From: Bacillus_CJ salitolerans
GTDB lineage: Bacteria > Bacillota > Bacilli > Bacillales > SA4
Assembly (NCBI RefSeq): GCF_042680805.1
Contig: NZ_JBHUEM010000060.1
Coordinates: 32,221 to 96,220, forward strand
DNA: 64,000 nt
Reading direction: 5' to 3'
In this document: piece after piece, positions 1 to 9,677 of the stretch
How the letters are laid out: every line of letters starts with the position of its first letter
Position numbering within the stretch: the first letter of the stretch is position 1
The notes under the pieces: model-generated
The model's database searches: none
What the model was told of the DNA's origin: nothing
Seen by the model: only the letters and a program-made list of their open reading frames with translations
Position numbers and translations under genes: made by a program

Positions 1-645
1 AAAATTTATTACCGTATTTATCGAAACCCTATTGTGATGTTTGGAATTGGACCTATTGCCGTATTTCTACTTGAATATCGATTCAACCGTAAAGGGGCCA
101 AGAAAAAGGAAAGAATCAATACGTATATTACGAACATCTCAATTGTTTCCTTATACGGTTTCCTTTGCTGGCTCGTTGGCTGGCAAGCTTTTGTATTCAT
201 CCAAGGACCAGTTTTCTTCTTATCTGGTTTAATGGGGATTTGGCTATTTTATGTACAGCACCAATTTGAGGATTCATATTTTGAGCATGAGGACGAGTGG
301 AGCTACGTGCAAGCTGCCGTTGAAGGAAGTTCTTACTACAAGCTTCCAAAAGTGCTGCAGTGGATTACAGGTAATATTGGTTTTCATCACGTTCACCACT
401 TGGCGCCAAGAGTTCCAAACTATCATTTAGAAAAAGCCCATAATGAAACTCTTCCTCTTCAAAAAGCAACAACGATCACGCTCGGTACAAGCTTAAAATC
501 GCTTAAATACCGATTATGGGATGAGAAGGAAAAAACATTTATCACCTTTAAAGAGTTGAGAAGCTATCGAAAGCAAAACGAATCAAAGAAAGAGACTTTA
601 CAAGAAAAGGTGACAAGACGAAAACCGAGCTTACAAGGGAAATAA
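1..645 (+). CDS. des: Fatty-acid desaturase, C-terminal part (Des-like)
   Basis: The reading frame is open to the first base of the window, so the gene starts upstream and only about the last 214 codons are here. The visible part has hydrophobic membrane segments followed by a histidine box (GFHHVHH near position 380), a di-iron ligand motif of membrane fatty-acid desaturases. The stretch around it (PRVPNYHLEKAHN) resembles Bacillus acyl-lipid delta-5 desaturase Des, which puts double bonds into membrane phospholipid acyl chains after cold shock. The desKR pair directly downstream, the known regulator of des in B. subtilis, supports the call. The promoter, where DesR would bind, lies outside the window. 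Confidence 0.9.
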   Translation, partial: KIYYRIYRNPIVMFGIGPIAVFLLEYRFNRKGAKKKERINTYITNISIVSLYGFLCWLVGWQAFVFIQGPVFFLSGLMGIWLFYVQHQFEDSYFEHEDEWSYVQAAVEGSSYYKLPKVLQWITGNIGFHHVHHLAPRVPNYHLEKAHNETLPLQKATTITLGTSLKSLKYRLWDEKEKTFITFKELRSYRKQNESKKETLQEKVTRRKPSLQGK

Positions 646-694
646 CCAATAAATCAATTTTTATGATAAAATAGGTGAAAAAGGAGGGGTGAAG

Positions 695-1825
695 GTGAAA
701 AATTGGAGTCAGCTGTTGCGGAAAAATACAGGGCTAAGCCCCTATGTTTGGGTTGTTTTTTACATCCTTCCTTTTTATTTCATCTTTCACTCTTCTTCAA
801 CCTATGAGACGGCCTTCGGTATTGCGATGATTGTCATGTTCTTTATATGCTATGTGCTATCCTTTGTATCAAAAGGATGGCTTGTTTATTTCTGGACGAG
901 TGTTTTAATCGCCATATCAACTGCCATGAGCTTGTTGTTCGGATATATCTATTTTTCATTATTTTTAGCCTTTTTTATCGGTAATCTTAAAAACAGGATT
1001 GCCTTTTTTATGCTATATATCATCTTATTAATCACGACCTTTGCAACGGTAAACTATGGATTTGTAACAGACAATCGAGTGATTATCACCCAACTTCCCT
1101 TTGTGTTTCTTAGTTTACTAGCTGTTATCCTTTTACCGGTGAGTACGTATAATAAAAACAAAGAGGATATGCTTCAAGGTCAGCTTGAAGATGCAAATAA
1201 ACGAATTTCTGAGCTTGTCAAGCTTGAAGAAAGACAGCGAATTGCAAGAGATTTGCATGACACATTAGGACAAAAGCTTTCTCTTATTGGTTTAAAAAGT
1301 GATTTAGCCAGAAAACTCATCACCAAGGATCCGGAACAAGCTAGAATTGAGATTAATGATGTTCAACAAACTGCTCGGATTGCATTAAAGGAAGTACGAG
1401 AACTGGTTACTAAAATGCGCGGAACGAAACTAGAGGACGAGATCTTCCGCGTGAATCAGATTTTAAAAGCAGCGGGTATACAATTTGAGTTGAAGGGCGA
1501 TACAAAGCTGTCTAATACATCCTTAATTACTGAAAATGTTGTCAGTATGTGCATGAAAGAAGCGGTAACGAACGTCGTGAAACACAGTCATGCAAAAAAA
1601 TGTACTATTTCAATAATACCATCTCAGACTGAGCTTGTTGTAAAGGTAGCTGATGATGGAGTGGGTATAACTGGTGCTTTAACTGACTTAAAAGGGAATG
1701 GATTACAAGGAATAAGAGAGCGTCTTGAGTTTGTAAATGGGAGTCTTGACATTGACTCAAGTGAAGGAACAACGATTAGTATTACAGTACCCATTACACA
1801 TAAACAGTCTGAAGCGGAGGTGTAA
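695..1825 (+). CDS. desK: DesK membrane-fluidity sensor histidine kinase
   Basis: The N-terminal half is several transmembrane helices (about residues 1-150), followed by a coiled linker, a HisKA_3 dimerisation domain (RIARDLHDTLGQ) and an HATPase domain ending the protein. DesK senses membrane thickness and order in the cold and phosphorylates DesR. I chose GTG 695 over GTG 689 because the AAGGAGGG at 681-688 touches 689 but is well spaced for 695. With this start the phospho-acceptor histidine is residue 188, the position known for B. subtilis DesK. It lies about 50 bp after the desaturase gene and 2 bp before desR, so the pair is translationally linked. Confidence 0.92.
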   Translation: MKNWSQLLRKNTGLSPYVWVVFYILPFYFIFHSSSTYETAFGIAMIVMFFICYVLSFVSKGWLVYFWTSVLIAISTAMSLLFGYIYFSLFLAFFIGNLKNRIAFFMLYIILLITTFATVNYGFVTDNRVIITQLPFVFLSLLAVILLPVSTYNKNKEDMLQGQLEDANKRISELVKLEERQRIARDLHDTLGQKLSLIGLKSDLARKLITKDPEQARIEINDVQQTARIALKEVRELVTKMRGTKLEDEIFRVNQILKAAGIQFELKGDTKLSNTSLITENVVSMCMKEAVTNVVKHSHAKKCTISIIPSQTELVVKVADDGVGITGALTDLKGNGLQGIRERLEFVNGSLDIDSSEGTTISITVPITHKQSEAEV

Positions 1826-1827
1826 GT

Positions 1828-2427
1828 ATGATTCGAATTGTCATTGCAGAGGATCAAAAAATGCTGCTTGGCGCCCTTGCAGCTCTTATTGACCTTGAAG
1901 AAGATATGACGGTCGTAGGAAAGGCTAATAATGGGGTAGATGCAGTTAAACTAGTTCATCAACATCAGCCTGATATTTGTATTATGGATATTGAGATGCC
2001 AGGAAAGAGCGGCCTTGATGCTGCCGAGGAGTTAAAAGGTTCTGGTTGTAAGGTTGTCATATTAACAACTTTTGCAAGGACAGGTTACTTTGAGCGTGCT
2101 GTGAAGGCTGGTGTAGATGGGTACATGTTAAAGGACAGTCCGAGTGAAGAGCTTGCAAGCTCTATTCGCAGTGTGATAGCAGGAAGACGTATTTATGCAT
2201 CTGAGCTTGTAGATGAAGCGTATAACCAGGAAAATCCATTAACTGACCGGGAAAATGAAGTTCTGCTCCTAATGGCAGATGGAAAAAATACGAAAGAGAT
2301 TGCTAGTCAGTTATATATTACAACCGGGACGGTCCGGAACTATATATCTGTTATTCTTGATAAGTTAGAGGTAACAAATCGAATTGAAGCCATCAAGAGA
2401 TTTAAAGAAAAGGGCTGGTTTAGATAA
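1828..2427 (+). CDS. desR: DesR response regulator (NarL/FixJ family)
   Basis: A 199-residue response regulator: receiver domain (about 1-118) with the phospho-acceptor at D54 in CIMDIEMPG, and a C-terminal LuxR-type HTH (about 135-195, TDRENEVLLLMADGKNTKEIA). In B. subtilis, DesR-P binds the des promoter and turns on the desaturase when the membrane stiffens. The gene follows desK after 2 bases and is closed by a hairpin terminator at 2441. Neighbours and domain architecture agree, so the assignment is firm. Confidence 0.92.
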   Translation: MIRIVIAEDQKMLLGALAALIDLEEDMTVVGKANNGVDAVKLVHQHQPDICIMDIEMPGKSGLDAAEELKGSGCKVVILTTFARTGYFERAVKAGVDGYMLKDSPSEELASSIRSVIAGRRIYASELVDEAYNQENPLTDRENEVLLLMADGKNTKEIASQLYITTGTVRNYISVILDKLEVTNRIEAIKRFKEKGWFR

Positions 2428-2435
2428 GTAGCATA

Positions 2436-2472
2436 GAAAGAGGAGTTGAACAATGTATTCAACTCCTTTTTA
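2436..2472. terminator. Terminator between desR and the minus-strand kinase gene
   Basis: A 10-bp perfect stem (2441-2450 with 2458-2467) with a 7-base loop is followed by a T run on the plus strand. It lies between two convergent genes and may serve both. Confidence 0.8.
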
Positions 2473-4449
2473 TGTATGTATGAGTTCATCGGAATTTGTA
2501 GCTTGAGTAAGTATGGGGAAATCTAAAATAACTGTTGTTCCATTATTTTTATAGCTCTTGATTCGCATTGTCCCCTGATGACTTTCTATAATACTTTTAC
2601 AAACCATGAGACCTAAGCCTGTACCCTTTTCTTTTGTCGTAAAGAACGGTTGTCCGACTTTCGATAGTATGTCCATTGGGATTCCGCAGCCTTCATCTTT
2701 GATTTCGATAGAGATGTGATCATGAAACTGGGTGAGCTGGATCACAATTTCACCACCACTAGGCATGGCTTCAATGGCATTTTTGATAAGATTAATAAAG
2801 ACTTGTTTCAACTTATTTTCTAGGCCATGAATCATCGATTTTGAATGTTTTTCACAAGCAAATTTAATTTCAATATTATGTAGATTTGCTTGTGTATTCA
2901 TCAAAATAATAACTGTATGAAGAAGGTCTGTGATTTCTACTGTTCTGAAATCCTCCTGGTTCGGTTTCGCTAATAATAAGAGCTCTCCGACAATCGTATT
3001 AATACGATCAATCTCTGAAAGCATAATAGGAACATACGGATTGCTCGTCGTTTCATCTTTATGTACCAGTAATTGAGTGAATCCTCTTAAACTTGTAAGT
3101 GGATTGCGAATTTCATGAGCAATTCCTGCTGCTAGCTCTCCAACGACCGAAAGCTTCTCAGATTGAGAGATGTATTCCTGTGTCCTCTTTATTTCAGTGA
3201 TATCCCTAATCACAATATGAACAGCAGGGTTATCAAAATAATCAAATGGAATAAGGGATACCTCTACATCAATAACTTCACCATCTAATCGAACAAACTT
3301 TTCTTCGACCGTCCCAACTCTTTCCCCTTTTGATATTTTCATCAGTCGATCCTTTACTAAACCGTGATCATCTGGATGGACAAAATGAAGTAAATCCTTT
3401 GAAAGGATATCATTAGAAGTAGTACCACCAAGCATTTTAATGCCAGTTTCATTAATAAACGACCATTTATTGTTACCGAGCTCCAATACGACAATAGCAA
3501 GAGGTGAGTGATCGACTAACTTACGATATTTTTCTTCACTTATTTGTGCAAACTTTACCATTTCAAGTTTTTCTTGAATCTCCCGTTGGAGATGCGTATT
3601 GATGACCCGAAGTTCTTCTGTTCTTTTTTCAACGAGTTTTTCTAATTGAACAAGCTGATTTTTTCTTTCTGTAATGTCCCGAATTGAACAGACATATAGA
3701 TCTTGATCTGCTTCTATAATTTGATTTAATTGAATTTCAACGGGGAAGCTCGTGCCGTTCTTTCGATTAGCTGTCGTTTCAAACATGAGCTTCAGTGATG
3801 AAGCTTGTAATGACTGTGTTTGAAATAAAGGGATCATTTTAGATAGATGATCAAATTCATCTTCCTTATAGCCAAACATCGTAGTAGCAGCTTGATTGAC
3901 ACTTAATATGTTTCCACTTTTATCCACGGTGCAAATGGTGTCCAAAGACGTTTCACTAATGGCCCTTGCGATAGATTCGCTCTTTTTGAGCTGTGAATTC
4001 GCTCTATCTAATTCAGCAGAACGCCTTAGCAACAGTTCGTTCTTTTTTTGAAGCTCCCATTGACTTATATATATTTTCACAAAACCTTCTACTTTACTTT
4101 TTAAGATAAAGGGATTAAATGGTTTAAATAAAAAATCAATCGCCCCGGCAGAATACCCACTCAGTGCGTAATCCTGAGTCTGGGTAAGAGCCGTTATAAA
4201 GATAATTGGGATTTGCTGCGACTTTTTTCTTGCACGTATTAATTTGGCGGTTTCAAATCCATCTATGCCTGGCATTTGAACGTCCATTAGGATAACAGCG
4301 AACTCCCTTATTAACACCCATTTTAGTGCTTCCTCACCAGAATGAGCCTTAATCAATTCATAATCTGATGATTCCAACACAGCTTCTAGGGCTTGTAGAT
4401 TTTCTGGTCTGTCATCCACCATTAATATATTTATTGTTGGCTTCTCCAT
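2470..4449 (-). CDS. Soluble REC-PAS-PAS histidine kinase
   Basis: About 659 residues with no transmembrane segment. Order: receiver domain (about 5-120, with LMDVQMPGIDGFE carrying the acceptor Asp and a KPF switch Lys), short coiled coil, two PAS domains (about 160-275 and 300-430, each followed by a D-I-T-E PAC-like end), HisKA (GIAHEIRNPLTSLRGF) and HATPase (GTGLGLMV G box). The receiver at the N terminus suggests it is fed by another kinase, plausibly the hybrid kinase at 5552-8209, and then phosphorylates an unlinked target. Start ATG 4449 is preferred over the upstream GTG because of the GAGG just before it. It is the last gene of a minus-strand group, 25 bp after cheR. The true signal is not visible. 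Confidence 0.85.
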   Translation of the reverse strand: MEKPTINILMVDDRPENLQALEAVLESSDYELIKAHSGEEALKWVLIREFAVILMDVQMPGIDGFETAKLIRARKKSQQIPIIFITALTQTQDYALSGYSAGAIDFLFKPFNPFILKSKVEGFVKIYISQWELQKKNELLLRRSAELDRANSQLKKSESIARAISETSLDTICTVDKSGNILSVNQAATTMFGYKEDEFDHLSKMIPLFQTQSLQASSLKLMFETTANRKNGTSFPVEIQLNQIIEADQDLYVCSIRDITERKNQLVQLEKLVEKRTEELRVINTHLQREIQEKLEMVKFAQISEEKYRKLVDHSPLAIVVLELGNNKWSFINETGIKMLGGTTSNDILSKDLLHFVHPDDHGLVKDRLMKISKGERVGTVEEKFVRLDGEVIDVEVSLIPFDYFDNPAVHIVIRDITEIKRTQEYISQSEKLSVVGELAAGIAHEIRNPLTSLRGFTQLLVHKDETTSNPYVPIMLSEIDRINTIVGELLLLAKPNQEDFRTVEITDLLHTVIILMNTQANLHNIEIKFACEKHSKSMIHGLENKLKQVFINLIKNAIEAMPSGGEIVIQLTQFHDHISIEIKDEGCGIPMDILSKVGQPFFTTKEKGTGLGLMVCKSIIESHQGTMRIKSYKNNGTTVILDFPILTQATNSDELIHT

Positions 4450-4474
4450 AAGCACCTCGCCCTTTGGTAAAATC

Positions 4475-5341
4475 TTATTTTTTTTGATAAATTCTTTCTT
4501 TCTTTAATACTTCATTGAAGAGATCTGAACCGTCTGTATAAGATAATCCTTCGCGATTTCCAAGTCCTAAGTAACCATTTGGTGACAGGCTATCATAAAA
4601 GAGTTGGTGGACTCTATTTTGTAGCTCTCGATTAAAATAGATGAGGACATTTCTACAAATAATCACGTGAAATTCGTTAAATGACCCATCTGTTACAAGG
4701 TTATGCTGGGCAAATGTAATATTATCTGCTAAATAGGAATGAAAACACGCGTATTGCTCGTCTGTTGAGTAGTATTCTGAAAAAGCATTTTTCCCACCAG
4801 AGTTAAAGTAATTACTCGTATAGGTTTGCATTCGATGAAGTGGAAACTTCCGCGTTTGTGCTTTCTTGATGACATTGGCATTCATATCCGTTGCGTATAT
4901 TCTTGTTTTATTATATAAGCCTTCCTCGTGAAGAAGAATGGCCATGGAGTAGGCTTCTTCTCCTGTTGAACAACCTGCATGCCATATCCGTATAAACGGA
5001 AGGTCTTTTAGTTGAGGAACAATCTTTTCTCGAAATGCCATAAAAAATGAGGGATCTCGAAACATTTCTGTGACATTAATAGAAAAATCAGCATATAGCC
5101 GATCCATCGTTGCAGGATCATGTAATATTTTTTCTAATAAGGATGAAACCGTTTGTAGTTTTTCAGCTTTAATTCGGTGCCAAATTCTACGCCTAATGGA
5201 GGTAAAAGCATAGTTTCGAAAATCGGCTCCGTATTTCAAATAAATACCATTAAGCAATAAATGAATTTCAATTCTTTCTAATTCTGTACATTCTTCAATA
5301 GGGGATTGACTATCACTTTTTCTTTCTTTGACTTTATTCAT
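4475..5341 (-). CDS. CheR-type protein-glutamate O-methyltransferase
   Basis: About 288 residues. It has the CheR N-terminal helical domain (about 20-85, with RRRIWHRI), then the SAM-binding methyltransferase domain containing IWHAGCSTGEEAYSMA (SAM motif I), IYATDMN, and the FHVIICRNVLIYF motif typical of CheR. CheR methylates glutamates of chemoreceptors. Here the neighbours are sensor kinases, with no cheB, cheA or receptor gene nearby, so a role in tuning the adjacent kinase system is an inference. Start ATG 5341 has AGGTG six bases upstream; a GTG three codons earlier is less likely. Confidence 0.88.
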   Translation of the reverse strand: MNKVKERKSDSQSPIEECTELERIEIHLLLNGIYLKYGADFRNYAFTSIRRRIWHRIKAEKLQTVSSLLEKILHDPATMDRLYADFSINVTEMFRDPSFFMAFREKIVPQLKDLPFIRIWHAGCSTGEEAYSMAILLHEEGLYNKTRIYATDMNANVIKKAQTRKFPLHRMQTYTSNYFNSGGKNAFSEYYSTDEQYACFHSYLADNITFAQHNLVTDGSFNEFHVIICRNVLIYFNRELQNRVHQLFYDSLSPNGYLGLGNREGLSYTDGSDLFNEVLKKERIYQKK

Positions 5342-5404
5342 GACGCTCACCTGATAATCGTTAGTGTTTTAGTACTTTTAATATGTCAGTTCGCTCTTGA
5401 AGTT

Positions 5405-5550
5405 TAGGGCTATAACCCACATCTTACGCTTCCATAAGGTGGGATATACCGATCCCGTAAAGGCAGGACAAAGGCGCACAGACAAACATCTATGTACCCT
5501 ATAGACAACCATCTAACAATCAGTGAAAAAACGTCTCACCGATTGTATTT
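5405..5550 (-). repeat. R2 structured repeat, diverged copy
   Basis: Read on the minus strand it has the same plan as the copies at 27706 and 59901. A hairpin near one end pairs AATCGGTGA with TCACTGATT, a GTCTATAG..GTCTGTG centre follows, and a second hairpin (CCCACCTTA with AAGATGTGGG) lies near the other end. The sequence is much diverged. It sits between cheR and the hybrid kinase gene. Confidence 0.55.
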
Positions 5551-5551
5551 T

Positions 5552-8209
5552 TTACTTGTGGGATAACCATACCCTAATAATTGAAAATAGTTGTTCTAGA
5601 TTTACGGGTTTACTGATATAGTCCGTTGCACCGGCATCAATACACTTTTGACGGTCATCTTTCATTGCTTTTGCTGTTAAAGCGATGATCGGCAAATCAG
5701 CGAATTGTTCCATACTTCGTATGGACTTCATGGCTTCATAGCCATCCATTTCTGGCATCATAATATCCATTAAGACAATGTCAAAATCATTTTGTTCTTG
5801 TAGTTTGGCAAGTGCTTCCTTCCCATTTTCTGAGAATGTAACATCCATACCTGCTGCCTCTAAGGAACTTGTTAGGGCAAAGATATTTCTCATATCATCA
5901 TCAACAACTAATACTTTCTTTCCATTGAATGAGCCTGGATGATCGTTAGTCGCAGCGATTTCATGGTCTTGGGAGTCAATCGAGTCATAAGCCACTTGAT
6001 CTTGGTTTACGATTTCTTGTTTTGTCATTTCATGTAAGGGTATATAGAGGGTAAAAGTACTACCCTTTCCTTCTGTACTTTCGACCGTTAAGTCACCATT
6101 TAGAAGTGTGGCCAATTCTTTTGATATAGAAAGGCCGAGGCCAGTACCACCGTATTTTCGGCTAGTTGTTCCATCTGCTTGTCTAAATGCTTCGAAAATA
6201 TCTAGTTTTTTCGAGGTAGGGATGCCAATCCCTGTGTCAATGACGGAAAATGTAATGAAATCTAACCCATCTTGGTGTTTTTGGCTTAAGCTGAGGTGAA
6301 CTTTTCCTTCCTCTGTAAATTTAACAGCATTGGATAAAAGGTTCTTTAAAATTTGATTTAGTCTTTGTTCATCCGTATAGATGATGGAAGGTACATGATC
6401 TTCTGTTTCATAGGTAAATATTAGCCCTTTTTTTCTTGCAATAGGCCCAAATTGCCGTTCAAGTGACGTGAAAAGGTCATCTACATAAATTTCGCCTTCC
6501 ACGATTTCCATCTTGCCAGACTCTATTTTTGAAAGGTCTAATATATCGTTAATGAGCTGCAATAAATCTGTTCCTGAAGAATAAATCGTCGTGACATATT
6601 CTAATTGCTTGGAGTTTAAATTCTGGTCTTTGTTTTCTAGTAACATCTGAGCCAGTATGAGTAAACTGTTTAGTGGAGTTCGTAATTCATGAGACATATT
6701 GGCCATGAATTCGGATTTATACTTGGAGCTCATCACGATTTCTTTTGTCTTCTGCTCTAGATTTTCTTTGATTTCCTCTAATTCCTTCGTCTTCATTTCG
6801 GAACTTTTATACTGAGCCTCGAGTTCATCATTCATCGTACGTAACTCTTCTTGTTGCAATTGAAGCTCTTCAGACTGAGTCTGAAGTTCCTCATTTAACG
6901 TTTGTGATTCCTTCAATAATTCCTCGACCTGTTTATGCCTAAAGATACGATTGAAGATGATCCCTATCATTTCAGTGCTTTGAAGTAAGAATTCCCGTTC
7001 TATACTTGATATCTCTGTAAGAGTGGCGAGCTCTATGACACCGATTGGCTCATTATCTACCAAGATTGGGAGGATGATAATATTATTGGCTTTTATTTGT
7101 CCGAAACTAGAAGTAATGTTGATATACTCATCAGTGGCAGAATTTAATAAAATGACTTCTTTTGATTTCGCACATTGACCAACTAAACCTGCACCGAGCC
7201 AAATTTTCTCTTCGGCAAAAGCAGAATCTGACTGATTCGCATAAGCATAGGTAGCTGTTCGATCAAGATATTCATTTTCTCCGTCATTTTGAAGTAAATA
7301 TAGGACACCGAAACTAGCGCCAATGGAATTGGCAGTCTCCCGAATATAGCGATCGCCTGCTACATGTAAATCATTTACACCTTGTGTAAGAACAGATAGT
7401 TCCGCAATTTTCGTTTTAATCCAGTTTTGATCTTCTATCTTTACTCGATATTCTTGTTCTATCTTTTCTTGTCTTTCTAGAGTGGTCGCCAGTTCGTTAT
7501 ATGCCTTTGCTATCTCTCCAATTTCATCGTTTGAAATCACATCTACTTTTAAGTACCCATAATTATCATCTGTTAAAGTTTTCATGACGTTTTTAACCTT
7601 GATTAGACGTCCAGTAATATTACGAGTAACAAAGTATCCCATGATCAGGGCTACAAGGATACCAATCACCATAGCTACAATAATATTCCGGATAACATTG
7701 TTGTACGAGATTCTAGCATCCTCAATCGTTTCTCTCATCACACCCTCTTGGAAATTAATAAGCTCCTCGACTGCAAAGATTAACTGTGCTTGCTCCTCAG
7801 ATGTAGCCTGTATGAGTGTAGTGTGGACATTATTATTTCCACTACCTAAATTGTCCAGTAGGTTTTCTAGCCTTGACCGGAAAGTGAAATACTGGTCTTC
7901 TAGATTTGTAAGAAGTGTTTGAGCCTGATCGAGTTCTAGTAGCAAGTCCAACTCTCGGATATACTGGTTGATGTTTTGATAGATTAATTCAACTGATTGA
8001 ATATCATCATTTTCTAAATATTCAATGTTGATCGTTCCGATTTCATATCGAATTTGGTTCGCTTTTTCAATTTTATTGTAGCGGTCATTTACTAGATTAT
8101 GCATGTTTTCGGTTTGACTACTTAGTGTATTAATAATAATAATCATGACGATTCCCATAACGGCTATGACTAACCCAAAACCAGTAAAAAGTATCGTTTT
8201 AAAGTTCAC
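5552..8209 (-). CDS. Membrane hybrid histidine kinase (HAMP-GAF-HisKA-HATPase-REC)
   Basis: About 885 residues. A first transmembrane helix (about 5-25), an extracytoplasmic four-helix-like sensor region (about 26-178), a second helix (about 180-200), HAMP, GAF (about 290-430), a long Gln/Glu-rich coiled coil (EELQTQSEELQLQQEEL), HisKA (FMANMSHELRTPLN), HATPase (GGTGLGLSISKEL) and a C-terminal receiver (VLMDIMMPEMDGYE, KPV). This is a phosphorelay-type sensor. The start is uncertain: TTG 8236 has no good ribosome site, while GTG 8209 has AGTGAGG about 10 bases upstream and gives a typical MNFKTILFTGFG beginning. It is first of the minus-strand group with cheR and the REC-PAS kinase; an R2 repeat lies between it and cheR. 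Confidence 0.88.
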   Translation of the reverse strand: MNFKTILFTGFGLVIAVMGIVMIIIINTLSSQTENMHNLVNDRYNKIEKANQIRYEIGTINIEYLENDDIQSVELIYQNINQYIRELDLLLELDQAQTLLTNLEDQYFTFRSRLENLLDNLGSGNNNVHTTLIQATSEEQAQLIFAVEELINFQEGVMRETIEDARISYNNVIRNIIVAMVIGILVALIMGYFVTRNITGRLIKVKNVMKTLTDDNYGYLKVDVISNDEIGEIAKAYNELATTLERQEKIEQEYRVKIEDQNWIKTKIAELSVLTQGVNDLHVAGDRYIRETANSIGASFGVLYLLQNDGENEYLDRTATYAYANQSDSAFAEEKIWLGAGLVGQCAKSKEVILLNSATDEYINITSSFGQIKANNIIILPILVDNEPIGVIELATLTEISSIEREFLLQSTEMIGIIFNRIFRHKQVEELLKESQTLNEELQTQSEELQLQQEELRTMNDELEAQYKSSEMKTKELEEIKENLEQKTKEIVMSSKYKSEFMANMSHELRTPLNSLLILAQMLLENKDQNLNSKQLEYVTTIYSSGTDLLQLINDILDLSKIESGKMEIVEGEIYVDDLFTSLERQFGPIARKKGLIFTYETEDHVPSIIYTDEQRLNQILKNLLSNAVKFTEEGKVHLSLSQKHQDGLDFITFSVIDTGIGIPTSKKLDIFEAFRQADGTTSRKYGGTGLGLSISKELATLLNGDLTVESTEGKGSTFTLYIPLHEMTKQEIVNQDQVAYDSIDSQDHEIAATNDHPGSFNGKKVLVVDDDMRNIFALTSSLEAAGMDVTFSENGKEALAKLQEQNDFDIVLMDIMMPEMDGYEAMKSIRSMEQFADLPIIALTAKAMKDDRQKCIDAGATDYISKPVNLEQLFSIIRVWLSHK

Positions 8210-8492
8210 CTTCTTCGCTACCTCACTTTCTATCAAACTTTTACTATTTCCTTCTATCTTATATTAATAAAAACATGTTTTGGTGCGATTTTCAAAATAT
8301 GCGGTCTATATTGCCGAAAAAATACTATATTTGAATAAATAAATCGAATTCTCGCCTAGGAGTGTGAGAAAAATAGATTGTTTTGATAACCTTTGTCGTT
8401 TGAAAGGATTTGTGCGGGCAAATAGCATATTACTACTGAAAACATCCATAAGATGACATAGTGTGTAAAAAAATCGTGGTAAAGGCCGGGAG

Positions 8493-9635
8493 ATGATGGA
8501 GATGAGAGTATTATATGGACTATGGTTTATTTGCTTGCTATGTCTCTTAAGTGCATGTTCGATTGTAGGAATTGCGGCCATTCAAGAGGAAAATACGGTA
8601 CACCATTATGCTGAAAACCATGTGGAAAGGGCGCATAAGGAAAAGTCTCACAAGTCTTCTCCTCCAGCACCAGTCCCTGACCCAGTTATGGAAACTATAA
8701 AACTAAGCGTTGCTGGGGATTTTACAATTGGAAGTGATGAAAGCTTCGGGTATTATAATTCATTTAATCAAGAAGCAGATAAGAACGGACTGGCATTTTT
8801 TGTTGAGAATATAAAGGATCTTTTTTCAGAGGATGACTTTACATCTGTTAATTTAGAGACTACTTTAACTACATCCACTAAAAAAGCAGACAAGAAATTT
8901 CGTTTTAAGGGAGATCCATCCTATGCAGAAATATTAACGCTCGGAAGTATTGAAGCCGTTAATTTGGCCAATAACCATACGTATGATTATTTGCAAAAAG
9001 GATATGAGGATACGATACATCATCTCAATAAGTATGAGGTGGGTTACTTTGGTAACAAAGATTATTATATGACTACTATAAAGGATATAAAAATTGGAGC
9101 GCTTGGATACAATGGCTGGCATGATACGAAAGCGCTCAGAACCCAAATTTCTAGAGATATTCAACATCTAAGAGACGAGGGAGTAAAGCTAGTTCTCGTT
9201 CACTTTCACTGGGGTGAGGAACGAATGTATGTCCCTAATGAAACTCAAAAAGCTCTTGGCAGATATACCGTTGATAGTGGTGCAGATTTAGTGGTAGGAC
9301 ATCATCCGCATGTTGTTCAAGGTATTGAGGAGTACAATGGAAAATTTATTGTATACAGCTTGGGGAACTTCATGTTCGGAGGTAACCGGAACCCTAGTGA
9401 TAAAGATACCTTTGTGTTTCAACAAACCTTCCACTTTATAGATGGTGAAATTACTGAACAAAAGGACATTCAAGTGATTCCATATCGTATATCCTCAGTT
9501 ACGGAGAGAAATAACTTTCAACCAACGCCACTTAACGGATTGGAAGCAAAACGAGTCCTCGATAAAATTATTGGATTATCGGCCCAAATTAGTGATTCAA
9601 GGTGGGTTGTATATGACTCAGTTCTATCAAAATAA
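8493..9635 (+). CDS. CapA family (poly-gamma-glutamate synthesis type) lipoprotein
   Basis: About 380 residues with an N-terminal lipoprotein signal (hydrophobic stretch ending LLSAC), a Lys/His/Pro-rich linker, and a CapA-fold metallophosphatase-like domain from about residue 68 (SVAGDFTIGSDES, VNLETTLT, NLANNHTYDY, VHFHWGEE, VVGHHPHVVQG, VYSLGNFMFGG). CapA/PgsA proteins act at the outer face of the membrane in poly-gamma-glutamate synthesis or export, but this gene has no capB, capC or capE neighbours. It may be a stand-alone cell-surface hydrolase. ATG codons at 8493, 8496 and 8502 are all possible starts. It is monocistronic with a terminator right after the stop. Confidence 0.85.
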   Translation: MMEMRVLYGLWFICLLCLLSACSIVGIAAIQEENTVHHYAENHVERAHKEKSHKSSPPAPVPDPVMETIKLSVAGDFTIGSDESFGYYNSFNQEADKNGLAFFVENIKDLFSEDDFTSVNLETTLTTSTKKADKKFRFKGDPSYAEILTLGSIEAVNLANNHTYDYLQKGYEDTIHHLNKYEVGYFGNKDYYMTTIKDIKIGALGYNGWHDTKALRTQISRDIQHLRDEGVKLVLVHFHWGEERMYVPNETQKALGRYTVDSGADLVVGHHPHVVQGIEEYNGKFIVYSLGNFMFGGNRNPSDKDTFVFQQTFHFIDGEITEQKDIQVIPYRISSVTERNNFQPTPLNGLEAKRVLDKIIGLSAQISDSRWVVYDSVLSK

Positions 9636-9636
9636 A

Positions 9637-9667
9637 AAATCATCACTCATTATGAGTGATGATTTCT
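9637..9667. terminator. Bidirectional terminator between capA-like and GGDEF-EAL genes
   Basis: Two 14-base complementary arms (9637-9650 and 9652-9665) end in A and T runs on either side, between two convergent genes. Confidence 0.75.
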
Positions 9668-9677
9668 ATATGTGTGA

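Noticed and set aside
8240..8492. c-di-GMP riboswitch before the CapA-like gene
   Set aside because: Purine-rich segments are present, but the conserved GEMM core and its pairing could not be found.
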